Notes: a model not told the origin generated them from the sequence alone. Numbered from the stretch's first letter, positions 1-8,827 are shown. The stretch is 64,000 nt of DNA from Spongiibacter marinus (GCF_016906995.1 NZ_JAFBBD010000005.1:1-64000), one strand, 5' to 3'. Numbers and translations: made by a program.

Positions 1-223
1 TGAGATGAACTGAGGATTGCTGCGTTTTACGCCGTTGACGCGGAAATTTGGCGATATTTTATAAAAGGGAGAGGTTGTGCAGACCTTCCCTAGGTATTTA
101 CCCCTATATTGGTCGGGGTGCTGAGTGGGTCACATCTTTAACAAGCGATGGCGTTCTTGATCGAGCGCATGTTTTGCTGGTGAGGGGCTGTGTTTGAATG
201 GTTGCCTGGAAAGGAGAACCCCT
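1..223. other. Non-coding left edge
   Basis: I see no convincing gene here. The stretch is moderately AT-rich and ends with the AAGGAG ribosome-binding site (211-216) of the OsmC-like gene. It probably holds that gene's promoter, but no clear -35/-10 pair stands out. Confidence 0.4.
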
Positions 224-661
224 ATGCAAGCACTTCCCCATTTGTACACGGTCAGTGGTCGCGCCGAGTCGGCTTCAGACGTTAGCTTGAGCGCGGCAGG
301 GCTGGAAACCCTGCTATCGGCACCGCCCGCTGAATTTGGTGGCCCGGGTGACAAGTGGTCGCCGGAAACGCTGTTACTGGCATCGATGGCCGATTGCTTT
401 ATTTTAACCTTCAAGGCGGTGGCCCGGGCCTCTCATCTTGAATGGTTGAGTCTGTCCTGCGAGGTCGATGGCACTTTGGAGAAAAGCGATGGTGCTGTCC
501 GGTTTACGCGTTTCCTTACACGCGCTCGCCTGGAAATACCGGAGGGCGTCAGTGTGGAGGTGGCTGAGCGCCTGCTGCACAAATCTGAGAAAGCCTGTCT
601 AATCGCGAACTCTGTCAGCGGCGAGAAGGTGTTAGAGGCGGCTGTCAGCGTGGCGACATAG
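224..661 (+). CDS. OsmC/Ohr-family protein
   Basis: A 145-residue protein of the OsmC family, whose members reduce organic hydroperoxides with a pair of cysteines in the cytoplasm. The two expected cysteines are visible at residues 58 (ADCF) and 125 (KACLIANS), in the usual OsmC contexts. An upstream in-frame ATG exists at 194, but ATG 224 is preceded by a perfect AAGGAG at 211-216 with 7-nt spacing, so I chose 224. The length is typical for the family. The exact substrate cannot be told from sequence. The gene stands alone, followed by a separate DUF2059 gene. Confidence 0.88.
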   Translation: MQALPHLYTVSGRAESASDVSLSAAGLETLLSAPPAEFGGPGDKWSPETLLLASMADCFILTFKAVARASHLEWLSLSCEVDGTLEKSDGAVRFTRFLTRARLEIPEGVSVEVAERLLHKSEKACLIANSVSGEKVLEAAVSVAT

Positions 662-751
662 TCTCTGCGATGGCGGTGTTGTGCACCTCAGCGGGACGTT
701 GGCAGGCTGAGCGGTTATGCTTGGGCGCTAATACCGTTGATGAGACTGCCA

Positions 752-1246
752 ATGAAAACACCTGCTATATTGTTGTGCGCATGCCTGTTCGCGATGCCGG
801 GTTATGCGCAATCCGCTGATGAAAAACACGTACTGGTTGATAGCTTACTTGAGCTCACCGGCCAGTCAGTGTCGACCATCGCCAGCCAATTTTCCCGCCT
901 GTTTAACGACAGTCTGACCCGTCAGTTGCGGGCCAGTTACCCGAATTTACCCGCAGCGGCGAACAGCGTGGTTAAAGAAGAGGTTGATGCGGTGATATAC
1001 AGCCAGCTCATTGCCAGCGATGCCTATGCCAATGCGATGCGCGAGATTTACACGGAGGCATTGACCGAGCCTCAGCTCCGTGAGCTATTGACGTTTTATC
1101 GTAGTGACCTGGGAAAAACGCTGCTGCGCGTCACGCCGGCAATCAATGCGCGCAGCAGTCAACTGGGGCGAGAGTACGGTGAACGCCTATCTGCGGAGAT
1201 TCGTCGTCGCGTTAGCCAGCGGCTAGAGAAGGAAAAGCTCCTCTGA
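752..1246 (+). CDS. Exported DUF2059 domain protein
   Basis: About 164 residues. It begins with a clear signal peptide (MKTPAILLCACLFAMPGYAQS), so the product should be exported to the periplasm. The C-terminal half (ALTEPQLRELLTFYRSDLGK) is the characteristic DUF2059 segment: an aromatic YxEALTxxEL stretch followed by a helix in which FY and G are conserved. Function of the family is unknown. ATG 740 is in frame four codons earlier; neither start has a strong ribosome-binding site, and 752 is preferred because it gives a normal signal peptide. Single gene, no obvious partner. Confidence 0.8.
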   Translation: MKTPAILLCACLFAMPGYAQSADEKHVLVDSLLELTGQSVSTIASQFSRLFNDSLTRQLRASYPNLPAAANSVVKEEVDAVIYSQLIASDAYANAMREIYTEALTEPQLRELLTFYRSDLGKTLLRVTPAINARSSQLGREYGERLSAEIRRRVSQRLEKEKLL

Positions 1247-1364
1247 CGATTCGCGCTAGGGGTTAATGCGAATACAACGGTTATTAATTTGCCCGCAACC
1301 TAAAAGGCCCGTTGTAAGTGATAAAAGTGGCATGCGACGGACGTCCTTTAATGGTGATGTTGGC

Positions 1365-1846
1365 ATGGAACGGTCGCATGAATTCCTGAAAATGACCCTC
1401 GATACGATGAGCGAGCATATCGCCGTCATCGACGAGACTGGTTTGATCCTATACGTAAACAGCCGTTGGCGGCAGTTTGCTGAGCAAAACGCTTGCACAC
1501 CCCACTGCGAGTGGAAGGGGCAAAACTACTTGTCGGTGTGCGACCGCTCGGATGGTTTAACAGGCGTGGCGAATCGACGGTGTTTTGACGAGTTTTTGCG
1601 CTGGTGATGGGCAATACCTCTATTGAGCAAGCGCGGGTACTCCTTGAGCCTTTGAATGCCGCGATCAAGCAACTTGCCCTGCCAAACCGAGCGTCGCCAA
1701 TAGCGTCGGTGCTCACCGCCAGTGTGGGCTTGGCCTGCTTGGCTCTCAGGCCTGACAGTAGCGAGGATGCGCTACTGGCCTTGGCCGATGCGCAACTCTA
1801 TGCCGCGAAGGCTGCCGGGCGTAACCAGCTTGCGGCGGCGAGTTGA
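1365..1846 (+). pseudogene. PAS-GGDEF diguanylate cyclase remnant
   Basis: Three pieces of a diguanylate cyclase survive in order. The first is a PAS N-terminal half (MTLDTMSEHIAVIDETG, then WKGQNYLSVCD). It is fused directly to the start of a GGDEF domain (DGLTGVANRRCFDEFL) that stops at TGA 1605-1607. In another frame from about 1607 comes the C-terminal GGDEF end (TASVGLACLAL, then ADAQLYAAKAAGRNQ). The second half of PAS and the whole GGDEF core, including the GG(D/E)EF active loop, are missing. The product cannot make c-di-GMP. Two internal deletions plus a frame change are inferred from the joins. Confidence 0.8.
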
Positions 1847-1879
1847 GGTATGCCTAGTGATGCCTTACAGATCTAAGTA

Positions 1880-1908
1880 TTACCCCAGATGGCTGTCTCT
1901 ACTATAAC
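1880..1908 (+). promoter_or_regulatory. Possible sigma70 promoter of the outer-membrane barrel gene
   Basis: A good -10 (TATAAC, 1903-1908) lies 17 nt after a poor -35 (TTACCC, 1880-1885), about 40 bp before the start codon. The -35 is weak, so this is a suggestion only. Confidence 0.35.
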
Positions 1909-1949
1909 AGCTACCCTATGGTGCAAATTTTTCTATAAGGATTGTTGTT

Positions 1950-2465
1950 ATGAAGGGATTCGCTCCTTTTGTTTGTTTGGGTATTTTGTCGTCTCCAGTG
2001 TTGGCGAATAAGCAAGATCCTGTCGTCTATGTGGGTGCAATCTACTCTCACATACTCTACGAGGCTGGTGATTTTGACGGTGATCTAGCTGCCTACGGTG
2101 CTTTGTTGGGTTTCCCCGTAAACGAGCATTTTGCAATTGAGCTACGTTATTTGGTCGGTGAAGAGGGGGAAACCACGAACGTAGGAAGCAGCGTAGACGT
2201 TAATGATATGTTGGGTGCCTACCTTCGCGCTGGTATGCCTCTTTCGGATCGCCTCTATCCTTATGCGTTGCTCGGTAAAAGTAAGTTTGAACTAAATGGC
2301 GGCGCCCCAGGTGATGGCGGTAAGAGTGGGTTGAGTTACGGCTTGGGTATGCAGGTTTCTTTTACTGAGTCGCCAGCGCTCATCAATATCGAGTATGCGA
2401 GTTTGCTAGACAGGGACGACTACGAGTTGGCTGGTCTCACAGTAAGTCTGCAGGTGCAGTACTAG
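1950..2465 (+). CDS. Small outer-membrane beta-barrel protein
   Basis: 171 residues with a signal peptide ending near SSPVLA (residue 19). The mature part alternates polar and hydrophobic residues (YVGAIYSHILYEA, FAIELRYLVGE, YPYALLGKSKFEL, LSYGLGMQVSF, LINIEYASLL) and ends in VSLQVQY, whose terminal aromatic is the usual outer-membrane barrel signature. This fits the OmpA-like 8-strand porin-family fold. Start ATG 1950 has AAGGA upstream. The mature protein is AT-richer than its neighbours. Specific function unknown. Confidence 0.78.
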   Translation: MKGFAPFVCLGILSSPVLANKQDPVVYVGAIYSHILYEAGDFDGDLAAYGALLGFPVNEHFAIELRYLVGEEGETTNVGSSVDVNDMLGAYLRAGMPLSDRLYPYALLGKSKFELNGGAPGDGGKSGLSYGLGMQVSFTESPALINIEYASLLDRDDYELAGLTVSLQVQY

Positions 2466-2486
2466 CTATCATAGGGCGGCGGACGC

Positions 2487-3377
2487 TCACAACGTTGCCG
2501 CCAATGCGATGAGCTGTTCGCGTAGCCAGCGATGCCCCGCGTCGGCGTTGGCGCTGCGGTGCCAGTAGAGCGTCATATCGAGTGTGGGGGTAAGCACAGG
2601 CAGGGGTTGCAGCGCTAAGCCGAGCAAGTCGGCGTAGCGCTCACCCAGTTGCTGGGGAAGGGTGAGCAGTAGCGATGATGCAGCCACAACGTGGCAGGCT
2701 GCATGGTAGCTCTGACCGCGTACCTGCACCTGACGTTTGAAGCCCTGTTGCTGTAACTGTATATCCTCAAACAGCGCTCCCTCCCGCCGCCCGGAAACGC
2801 CGATATGTCGCGCCTGCAGGTAGCCTTCCATGGTGAGAGCGTGCGCGGCCAGTGGATGGTCCGCACGCATCAGTACGCAGAGTGGCTCACTGCGCAAGGG
2901 GCGCTGCTCAATACTGCTGTCGACAGTCTGGGGAACATCCACCGCTAATGACAACTCCCCAAGGGCGAGGTGGCGGCTGAGTTGATCCCGACGCAGCCGC
3001 CGACTGTGCAAAGAAAGCCCGGGTGCACTTGCTGAAAGTTGCTTGATCAGTGGCGGCAGCAGCAGGAATTCCATGGTGTCGCCCAGACCTAATACAAAGC
3101 GCCGCTGTGAGGCGCTTGGCTCAAAATGCTGCCCGCGGTGCACGCTGTCTTGCAACAAACTCAGCGCGGATTGGATGTCGTCGGCGATGGCGTCAGCGAC
3201 CGGCGTTGGCGCGATGCTACGACCACGCCTGATGAACAGGGGGTCGTCAAAATGTTCGCGCAGGCGCGACAGGGCGTTGCTCACCGCCGGTTGGCTTAGG
3301 TGGAGGTCGCGGGCGGCTTCCGTTAACGAGCCAGCGCGGTAGATCGCGTCAAAAACGCGAAAGAGATTCAGGTCCAT
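2487..3377 (-). CDS. LysR-family transcriptional regulator
   Basis: 296 residues from ATG 3377 (a GTG lies three codons upstream at 3386). The N-terminal winged helix-turn-helix is typical: LNLFRVFDAIYRAGSLTEAARDLHL, then SQPAVSNALSRLREHF and DDPLFIRRGR. The C-terminal effector domain follows. The subgroup resembles NodD/LeuO-like LysR proteins that open with MDLNLFRVFDAI. It is divergently placed from the acyl-CoA dehydrogenase gene across about 110 bp holding a LysR-type T-N11-A site, so it likely controls that fatty-acid-like catabolic pair and itself. Inducer unknown. Confidence 0.9.
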   Translation of the reverse strand: MDLNLFRVFDAIYRAGSLTEAARDLHLSQPAVSNALSRLREHFDDPLFIRRGRSIAPTPVADAIADDIQSALSLLQDSVHRGQHFEPSASQRRFVLGLGDTMEFLLLPPLIKQLSASAPGLSLHSRRLRRDQLSRHLALGELSLAVDVPQTVDSSIEQRPLRSEPLCVLMRADHPLAAHALTMEGYLQARHIGVSGRREGALFEDIQLQQQGFKRQVQVRGQSYHAACHVVAASSLLLTLPQQLGERYADLLGLALQPLPVLTPTLDMTLYWHRSANADAGHRWLREQLIALAATL

Positions 3378-3393
3378 GGCGGCCACTCAATTC

Positions 3394-3408
3394 ATTCATA
3401 ATTAGAAT
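3394..3408. promoter_or_regulatory. LysR-type operator (T-N11-A)
   Basis: ATTC-N7-GAAT, a perfect 4-bp interrupted palindrome in an AT-rich divergent spacer, matches the T-N11-A rule for LysR recognition sites. It sits 17 bp upstream of the lysR start and about 80 bp before the acyl-CoA dehydrogenase start. Confidence 0.5.
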
Positions 3409-3488
3409 AATAACTGATTTATAAAATAAATTAGACTGATGTTTTGAGTCGCCGTAATCTGGTTGGCTAAACCCGTAAGGAGCCGATC

Positions 3489-4715
3489 ATGGATTTCAGT
3501 CTCAGCCCTCGTGCCCAGGACTTGCGCGACCAAGTTCGTCATTTCATTGATAACCATATTATGCCCGTTGAAGAGGCCGTACTGCCGGAGTTGCTGCTTA
3601 GCAAACACGGCGGTGACTGGGGGCAGTGGTCGGTGTTGCCGCAGGTGGAAGCACTGAAGGAGAAAGCCCGCGAACTTGGGTTGTGGAATCTGTTTTTGCC
3701 CGATGCCGAATTCGGCGCCGGCCTGTCAGTAAGCGAATATGCGGTGCTTGCCGAGCAAATGGGGCGTTCGCATTTTGCGCCTGAAGTCTTTAACTGCAAT
3801 GCGCCCGACACCGGCAATATGGAGGTGTTGTGGAAGTATGGCAGCGAGGCGCAGAAAGCCCGCTGGCTCACCCCGTTGCTGAATGCTGAAATTCGGTCGG
3901 TATTTTTCATGACCGAACCGGATGTTGCTTCTTCCGATGCGACCAATATGGAAGCCACCATAGCGGTAGACGGCGACGAGCTGGTGCTCAACGGTAAAAA
4001 ATGGTGGTCGACAGGGGTGGGTGATCCGCGCTGTGAAGTCGGCGTATTTATGGGGCTGAGCAACCCCGATGCCGCGCGCCACAGTCGCCATTCCATGGTG
4101 TTGGTACCGATGAATACGCCAGGCGTGACCATCAAACGCATGCTGCCGGTGTTTGGCGGCTTTGATGAGCCTATCGGTCACGGCGAGGTGTGGTTTGACA
4201 ATGTTCGCGTGCCTAAAGACAACTTGATTTTGGGTTTGGGGCGCGGTTTTGAAATTGCTCAGGGCCGACTGGGGCCGGGACGTATTCACCACTGTATGCG
4301 CGCCATTGGCGCCGCTGAACGCGCATTGGAGTTAATGATTAAGCGCGGTCAGTCGCGGCAGGCCTTTGGCAAGCCGCTGATTAAGTTGGGCGCCAACCCC
4401 GAGCGTGTTGCCGACCTGAGAATTGCCATCGACCAAGCCCGATTGCTCACACAATACGCCGCATGGAAGATCGACCAAGTCGGCGCCATGGCGGCGCTCA
4501 GCGAAATTTCTGCGATCAAGGTGGTCGCGCCCAATGTGCTGCAAAATGTCGTGGATGAAGCCATTCAACTATATGGCGGAGCGGGCCTAAGCAATGACAC
4601 GCCGCTGGCATCCATGTTTGCAATGGCAAGGGTATTGCGCATCGCCGACGGCCCAGATGCGGTGCACCGCAATTTGATTGCCCGACTAGAATTTACCAAA
4701 TACAACACACCCTAA
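3489..4715 (+). CDS. Acyl-CoA dehydrogenase, ACAD10/11-like
   Basis: 408 residues covering the full acyl-CoA dehydrogenase fold: N-terminal helical domain (MDFSLSPRAQDLRDQVRHFI), middle beta domain with the FAD-contact segment FFMTEPDVASSDATNM and the strand GKKWWSTGVGDPRC, and the C-terminal helical domain with RQAFGKPL and QLYGGAGLSNDTPLA. The last part, RIADGPDAVH, is typical of the ACAD10/11-like branch. These flavoenzymes start beta-oxidation of acyl-CoA esters. Ribosome-binding site AAGGAG is at 3477-3482. It is followed 20 bp later by an SDR, suggesting a two-gene operon. Chain specificity is not readable. Confidence 0.92.
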   Translation: MDFSLSPRAQDLRDQVRHFIDNHIMPVEEAVLPELLLSKHGGDWGQWSVLPQVEALKEKARELGLWNLFLPDAEFGAGLSVSEYAVLAEQMGRSHFAPEVFNCNAPDTGNMEVLWKYGSEAQKARWLTPLLNAEIRSVFFMTEPDVASSDATNMEATIAVDGDELVLNGKKWWSTGVGDPRCEVGVFMGLSNPDAARHSRHSMVLVPMNTPGVTIKRMLPVFGGFDEPIGHGEVWFDNVRVPKDNLILGLGRGFEIAQGRLGPGRIHHCMRAIGAAERALELMIKRGQSRQAFGKPLIKLGANPERVADLRIAIDQARLLTQYAAWKIDQVGAMAALSEISAIKVVAPNVLQNVVDEAIQLYGGAGLSNDTPLASMFAMARVLRIADGPDAVHRNLIARLEFTKYNTP

Positions 4716-4735
4716 GACGAGGCACAGAGATCACT

Positions 4736-5557
4736 ATGGCAAGTATGACAACGCAGGCTCCGCGCGTATTTATTACCGGCGGCGCATCGGGATTGGGGCG
4801 CGCCTTGGCCGAGCGCTATGCGCAGGCGGGTTACTGGGTGTGCATCGGCGATATCCATAAGGAGCGCGGTGAAGAAACCCTGCAAGCGCTTCAGGCGGTT
4901 ACCACCGCGCAATATTTGCACTGCGATGTGCAGCGTGAAGACGATCTGCAGTCTGCCGCTGATTGGCTGCGCCAGCACTGGTCCGGTGTGGATGTGGTGA
5001 TCAACAACGCTGGGGTTGCCACGGCCGGTGCGATAGATGAGCAGAGCATGGAAGACTGGCAGTGGGTAATGGACATCAATGTGTTGGGTGTGGTGCGCGG
5101 TTGCAAGGTGTTCACGCCGCTGTTGCGCCAGCAGGGCGGTGGCCACTTGGTGAATGTGGCGTCGCTGGCAGGGGTGATACATCCACCGAAAATGGCGTCC
5201 TACTGTGCAACCAAAGCGGCGGTGGTGGCGTTATCGGAAACGCTGACCCTGGAGCTGGATAGCGACAATATTGCCGTTTCGGTTGTGTGCCCGGCGATCT
5301 TTCGAACCAACCTGGCAGAATCGCTGCGCGCCTCAGACCCGACGTCGACGGTATTAACTCAGAAGTTGGTTAACAAGGCGAAAGTAAGCGCTGACGAGAT
5401 TGCCGAGAAGGTATTTCGAGGGGTGGAGGAGAAGCAGTTTAAAATTCTTACCCACGACGACAGCAAGCGTTTGGTGATGCTAAAACGCCTGCTGCCCTAT
5501 CGCTGGTTTCGTAAAATTATGCTGAAAAATACCGCGGGCATGATGCGCAAGCGCTGA
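4736..5557 (+). CDS. SDR-family oxidoreductase
   Basis: 273-residue classical short-chain dehydrogenase. Visible motifs are TGGASGLG for cofactor binding near residue 14, NNAG near 90, the catalytic serine in NVASLAG, and YCATK (Tyr-x3-Lys). An acid (Asp) after beta-2 (IGDIHKERGEE) suggests NAD(H) preference. The start could be ATG 4736 or ATG 4745. It follows the acyl-CoA dehydrogenase closely, so it may oxidise the matching hydroxyacyl or alcohol intermediate. Its stop is immediately followed by the stop of the convergent MAPEG gene. Confidence 0.9.
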   Translation: MASMTTQAPRVFITGGASGLGRALAERYAQAGYWVCIGDIHKERGEETLQALQAVTTAQYLHCDVQREDDLQSAADWLRQHWSGVDVVINNAGVATAGAIDEQSMEDWQWVMDINVLGVVRGCKVFTPLLRQQGGGHLVNVASLAGVIHPPKMASYCATKAAVVALSETLTLELDSDNIAVSVVCPAIFRTNLAESLRASDPTSTVLTQKLVNKAKVSADEIAEKVFRGVEEKQFKILTHDDSKRLVMLKRLLPYRWFRKIMLKNTAGMMRKR

Positions 5558-5980
5558 TTAGACCAGTGCCAGCAGTGCATTCACTGCCATGCCGAGCACG
5601 GCCAGACTGCTTAGCGCAAAAATACTGAATCGCAGCATCACCACGTTGCTGGTGCTTTGCACGATGCTGTGAGCGATGCGGCATGCCACATAAAACCAGG
5701 CGAGCGCCAGGTTAATGCCATCGCCCTGGCCAAGCATAGCCAGCACGATTGCCGTGGCATAAAAGATAGTCGGTTGCTCCATTAGGTGGTTGTAGTTGTC
5801 CGCCTTCCATTGAATGCGCTTGTCCATCATGGTTGCCAGCTCGGCGGTGCGCTCGCCAGTGCTGGGCGGCATGCGCGCTTTTCGCATCGCCGGGAGTCGC
5901 GCCATGGCCATCCAGCTGAGCATAACCATGCTCCACAGCACCAGGATGATCACCGGCAGTAAAATGGGAGAGGCGTCCAT
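5558..5980 (-). CDS. MAPEG family membrane protein
   Basis: 140 residues with four hydrophobic segments: PILLPVIILVLWSMVML, IFYATAIVLAML, LALAWFYVACRIAHSIVQ and FSIFALSSLAVLGMAV. The motif EQPTIFYATA and the arginine-containing third helix are characteristic of the MAPEG family (membrane-associated eicosanoid and glutathione metabolism proteins). Start ATG at 5980 is chosen because AAGGAAAAG precedes it; an upstream in-frame Met at 6043 lacks a site. Bacterial members are mostly of unknown function, some being membrane glutathione transferases. It is convergent with the upstream SDR with no gap. Confidence 0.8.
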   Translation of the reverse strand: MDASPILLPVIILVLWSMVMLSWMAMARLPAMRKARMPPSTGERTAELATMMDKRIQWKADNYNHLMEQPTIFYATAIVLAMLGQGDGINLALAWFYVACRIAHSIVQSTSNVVMLRFSIFALSSLAVLGMAVNALLALV

Positions 5981-6078
5981 AGTCTTTTCCTTTGTTGTGA
6001 TTTTTATCGATGTGGCCGCTTTGGCCTGAAGCGAATATAACAATATCCATGTGAATAGAAATGAGATCGGGGGACGTT

Positions 6079-6828
6079 ATGTTTAGAAGGAATGTGTTGA
6101 TTACCGGCGCCAGCTCGGGCCTTGGTGAGGGCATGGCGCGGGCGTTTGCTGCGAAGGGCTGCAACTTGGCGCTGTGCGCACGGCGGGTTGAAAACCTGGA
6201 GGCGATTAAATCGGACCTTGAGGCAAAACACCCCGATGTTCAGGTGCTGATTAAAGCCCTGGATGTGTGTGACTATGAGCAGGTGTTTACCGTGTTTAAT
6301 GCTTTTCGCGATGAGTTGGGTAGCCTCGATAGAGTGATTGTGAATGCGGGAATGGGTAAGGGTGCGTCGATGGGCACCGGGTATTTCCACGCCAACCTTC
6401 GCACCGCACAGACTAATTTCACGGGTGCCTTGGCGCAGTGCGAAGCGGCAATGACCATATTTCGCGAGCAAAATGCCGGGCATTTGGTCACCATCTCTTC
6501 AATGAGTGCGCTGCGTGGCATGCCGCGTGCCATCAACATTTACGCTGCTACCAAAGCGGGGTTGCGCACCATGACAGAGGGGCTGCGCGCCGATGTTATT
6601 GGCACGCCGATCAAAGTGAGTTGTATCCTTCCGGGCTTTATTCTCACGCCCATCAACGAAGATCTGAAAAAAGCGCCAATGCGGGTCGACCTGGAAACGG
6701 GGTGCAAGGCCTTGGTCAAGGCTATTGAGAAAGAGCCGGGCGAAGCCAAAGTGCCGGGTTGGCCCTGGGTGCCGATGGGGTGGTTAATGAAGGTGTTGCC
6801 GCTGAGCGTGGTTGCCAAAATGACCTGA
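6079..6828 (+). CDS. SDR-family oxidoreductase
   Basis: 249 residues. TGASSGLGEGMA gives the Rossmann glycine motif, CARRVENLE the basic residues favouring NADP(H), and VNAGMGKGA replaces the usual NNAG. The catalytic serine is in ISSMSALRG and the Tyr-x3-Lys is YAATK. ATG 6079 has GGGGGA just upstream and is preferred over ATG 6061. The C-terminal tail is hydrophobic with several prolines (GWPWVPMGWLMKVLPLSVV), as in membrane-associated SDRs. Substrate unknown. It is divergent from the MAPEG gene. Confidence 0.88.
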   Translation: MFRRNVLITGASSGLGEGMARAFAAKGCNLALCARRVENLEAIKSDLEAKHPDVQVLIKALDVCDYEQVFTVFNAFRDELGSLDRVIVNAGMGKGASMGTGYFHANLRTAQTNFTGALAQCEAAMTIFREQNAGHLVTISSMSALRGMPRAINIYAATKAGLRTMTEGLRADVIGTPIKVSCILPGFILTPINEDLKKAPMRVDLETGCKALVKAIEKEPGEAKVPGWPWVPMGWLMKVLPLSVVAKMT

Positions 6829-7004
6829 CGGGGCTTGCTTTGCTGGCGCCGCGCGGTTGAATGCGGTTGCCCGTTTTCTTGCCGCTGGCGGCTAATTTAA
6901 GCCTTGCCAGCGGCGTCGGATTGCCAATGCTCGCCCCTTTCGGTAACGTTCGCTCACATTTTGTTTGCCGCCTAGGGCGGTTTGTCGTGTATTCAGGAGT
7001 GACC

Positions 7005-8666
7005 ATGGCGCAATTCGTCTACACCATGAATCGCGTGAGCAAAGTCGTGCCACCCAAGCGCGAGATTCTCAGCGATATTTCCCTTTCTTTCTTCCCGGGT
7101 GCCAAAATCGGTGTGCTGGGCTTGAACGGTGCCGGTAAGTCTACCTTGCTGCGCATTATGGCGGGGGTTGATACTGAATTTAATGGCGAGGCGCGCCCGC
7201 AGCCGGGTATCAAGATTGGTTACCTGCCCCAGGAGCCAGAGCTGGATCCGAGCAAAGACGTGCGCGGCAATGTCGAAGACGGCGTGGCAGAGGCGAAAGA
7301 TGCGCTGGCCGAGCTGGATAAAGTCTACGCCGCCTACGCCGAGGCTGACGCCGACTTTGATGCGCTGGCCAAGCGCCAAGCCGAGCTGGAAGATATTATT
7401 CAGGCGACCGATGCCCACAACCTGGATCACAAGCTGGAAGTGGCGGCCGATGCCCTGCGTCTGCCACCCTGGGATGCCGACGTAACAAAAATCTCCGGTG
7501 GTGAGCGCCGCCGTGTCGCGCTGTGTCGCTTGCTGTTGTCGAACCCGGATATGCTGCTGTTGGACGAGCCGACCAACCACTTGGATGCCGAATCGGTGGG
7601 CTGGTTGGAGCGCTTTTTATGTGACTTCCCCGGCACCGTAGTGGCGATCACGCACGACCGCTATTTCCTCGATAATGCCGCCAACTGGATTCTGGAGCTC
7701 GATCGCGGCCGCGGTATTCCCTACGAGGGTAACTATTCCGACTGGCTGGAAGCCAAGGAACAGCGCCTGGAGCAAGAGGCCAAGTCGGAGGCGTCGCGCA
7801 AAAAAGCAATTGCCACCGAGCTGGAGTGGGTGCGCAGTAACGCTAAGGGGCGTCAAAGCAAGAGCAAGGCGCGTCTGGCGCGCTTTGAGGAAATGCAGTC
7901 GCAGGAATTCCAGTCGCGCAGCGAGACCAATGAGATCTACATTCCACCGGGCCCCCGCTTGGGCGATAAGGTGATTGAGGTGAATCACGTTAGCAAGGGC
8001 TACGGTGATCGCGCGCTGATTAACGATCTTAGCTTCAGTATTCCCAAGGGCGCGATTGTGGGTATTGTCGGCGGTAACGGCGCCGGTAAGTCCACCCTGT
8101 TCCGCATGATCAGCGGAAAGGAACAGCCTGATTCCGGCAGCATTGAGTTGGGCGAGACGGTGAAGCTGGTATCGGTAGAGCAAATGCGCGATGCCCTCGA
8201 TGACAGCAAAACCGTGTGGGAAGCGGTGTCTGATGGCTTGGATGTATTGCGCATCGGCAGCTACGAAATCCCCTCGCGGGCCTATATTGGCCGCTTTAAC
8301 TTCAAGGGCAGTGACCAGCAGAAGCGCGTGGGTGAGCTGTCCGGGGGTGAACGCGGTCGACTACAATTGGCCTGCACGTTAAAAGAAGGCGGCAATGTGT
8401 TGCTGTTGGACGAGCCATCCAACGACCTCGACGTGGAAACTCTGCGTGCACTGGAAGACGCCATGCTGGACTTCCCCGGTTGCGCGCTGGTGATCTCCCA
8501 CGATCGCTGGTTCCTCGACCGAATCGCCACCCACATTTTGGCCTATGAGGGCGACAGTGAGGTGGTGTTCTTTGAGGGCAATTACAGCGAATACCACGAG
8601 GACTTTGTGGCGCGCAAAGGCAACAATGCTGCGCCCAAGCGCATGAAGTACAAAAAACTAAAATAG
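7005..8666 (+). CDS. ettA: Energy-dependent translational throttle protein EttA
   Basis: 553 residues, matching EttA (about 555 in E. coli). Two ABC-F ATPase domains are visible: Walker A GLNGAGKST near residue 39 and GGNGAGKST near 358, signature ISGGERRR and LSGGERGR, Walker B LLLDEPTNHLD and LLLDEPSNDLD. Between them lie the arm insertion (about 95-140) and the lysine-rich P-site linker (RSNAKGRQSKSKARL). EttA binds the ribosomal E site and gates entry into elongation according to ADP/ATP ratio. ATG 7005 is preceded by AGGAG at 6995-6999. It has no transmembrane domain, as expected. Confidence 0.97.
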   Translation: MAQFVYTMNRVSKVVPPKREILSDISLSFFPGAKIGVLGLNGAGKSTLLRIMAGVDTEFNGEARPQPGIKIGYLPQEPELDPSKDVRGNVEDGVAEAKDALAELDKVYAAYAEADADFDALAKRQAELEDIIQATDAHNLDHKLEVAADALRLPPWDADVTKISGGERRRVALCRLLLSNPDMLLLDEPTNHLDAESVGWLERFLCDFPGTVVAITHDRYFLDNAANWILELDRGRGIPYEGNYSDWLEAKEQRLEQEAKSEASRKKAIATELEWVRSNAKGRQSKSKARLARFEEMQSQEFQSRSETNEIYIPPGPRLGDKVIEVNHVSKGYGDRALINDLSFSIPKGAIVGIVGGNGAGKSTLFRMISGKEQPDSGSIELGETVKLVSVEQMRDALDDSKTVWEAVSDGLDVLRIGSYEIPSRAYIGRFNFKGSDQQKRVGELSGGERGRLQLACTLKEGGNVLLLDEPSNDLDVETLRALEDAMLDFPGCALVISHDRWFLDRIATHILAYEGDSEVVFFEGNYSEYHEDFVARKGNNAAPKRMKYKKLK

Positions 8667-8709
8667 TGCTGCCACCATGCGCGGCGGCAGCAATTGCCCT
8701 CGCGCACCG

Positions 8710-8726
8710 ATAAAAGCCGCTTTTAT
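8710..8726. promoter_or_regulatory. Perfect palindrome upstream of transketolase
   Basis: ATAAAAGC-C-GCTTTTAT is an 8-bp perfect inverted repeat around one base, about 100 bp upstream of the tkt start. It has no T-tract suited to termination and is best read as a possible operator for the tkt-epd block. The binding protein is unknown. Confidence 0.4.
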
Positions 8727-8758
8727 TGGTCTAGCGGCCATTTTTACGCTCCTGATAT

Positions 8759-8787
8759 TTGCTGTATCGCGCGGGGTAGGGGAAAAT
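8759..8787 (+). promoter_or_regulatory. Possible promoter of tkt
   Basis: TTGCTG (8759-8764), a 17-nt spacer, then GAAAAT (8782-8787) is the best sigma70-like pair ahead of tkt. Both boxes have only 4 of 6 consensus bases. Confidence 0.3.
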
Positions 8788-8827
8788 AGCGCCCTCTTTG
8801 CCGCCATCACAATTTCAGGAGCTCCCG

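Noticed and set aside
4-93. Open frame at the left edge
   Set aside because: Too short and no match. It may be chance.
8667-8692. Terminator after ettA
   Set aside because: TGCTGCC and GGCAGCA form a stem, but with a 12-base loop and no T-tract, so I do not call it an intrinsic terminator.
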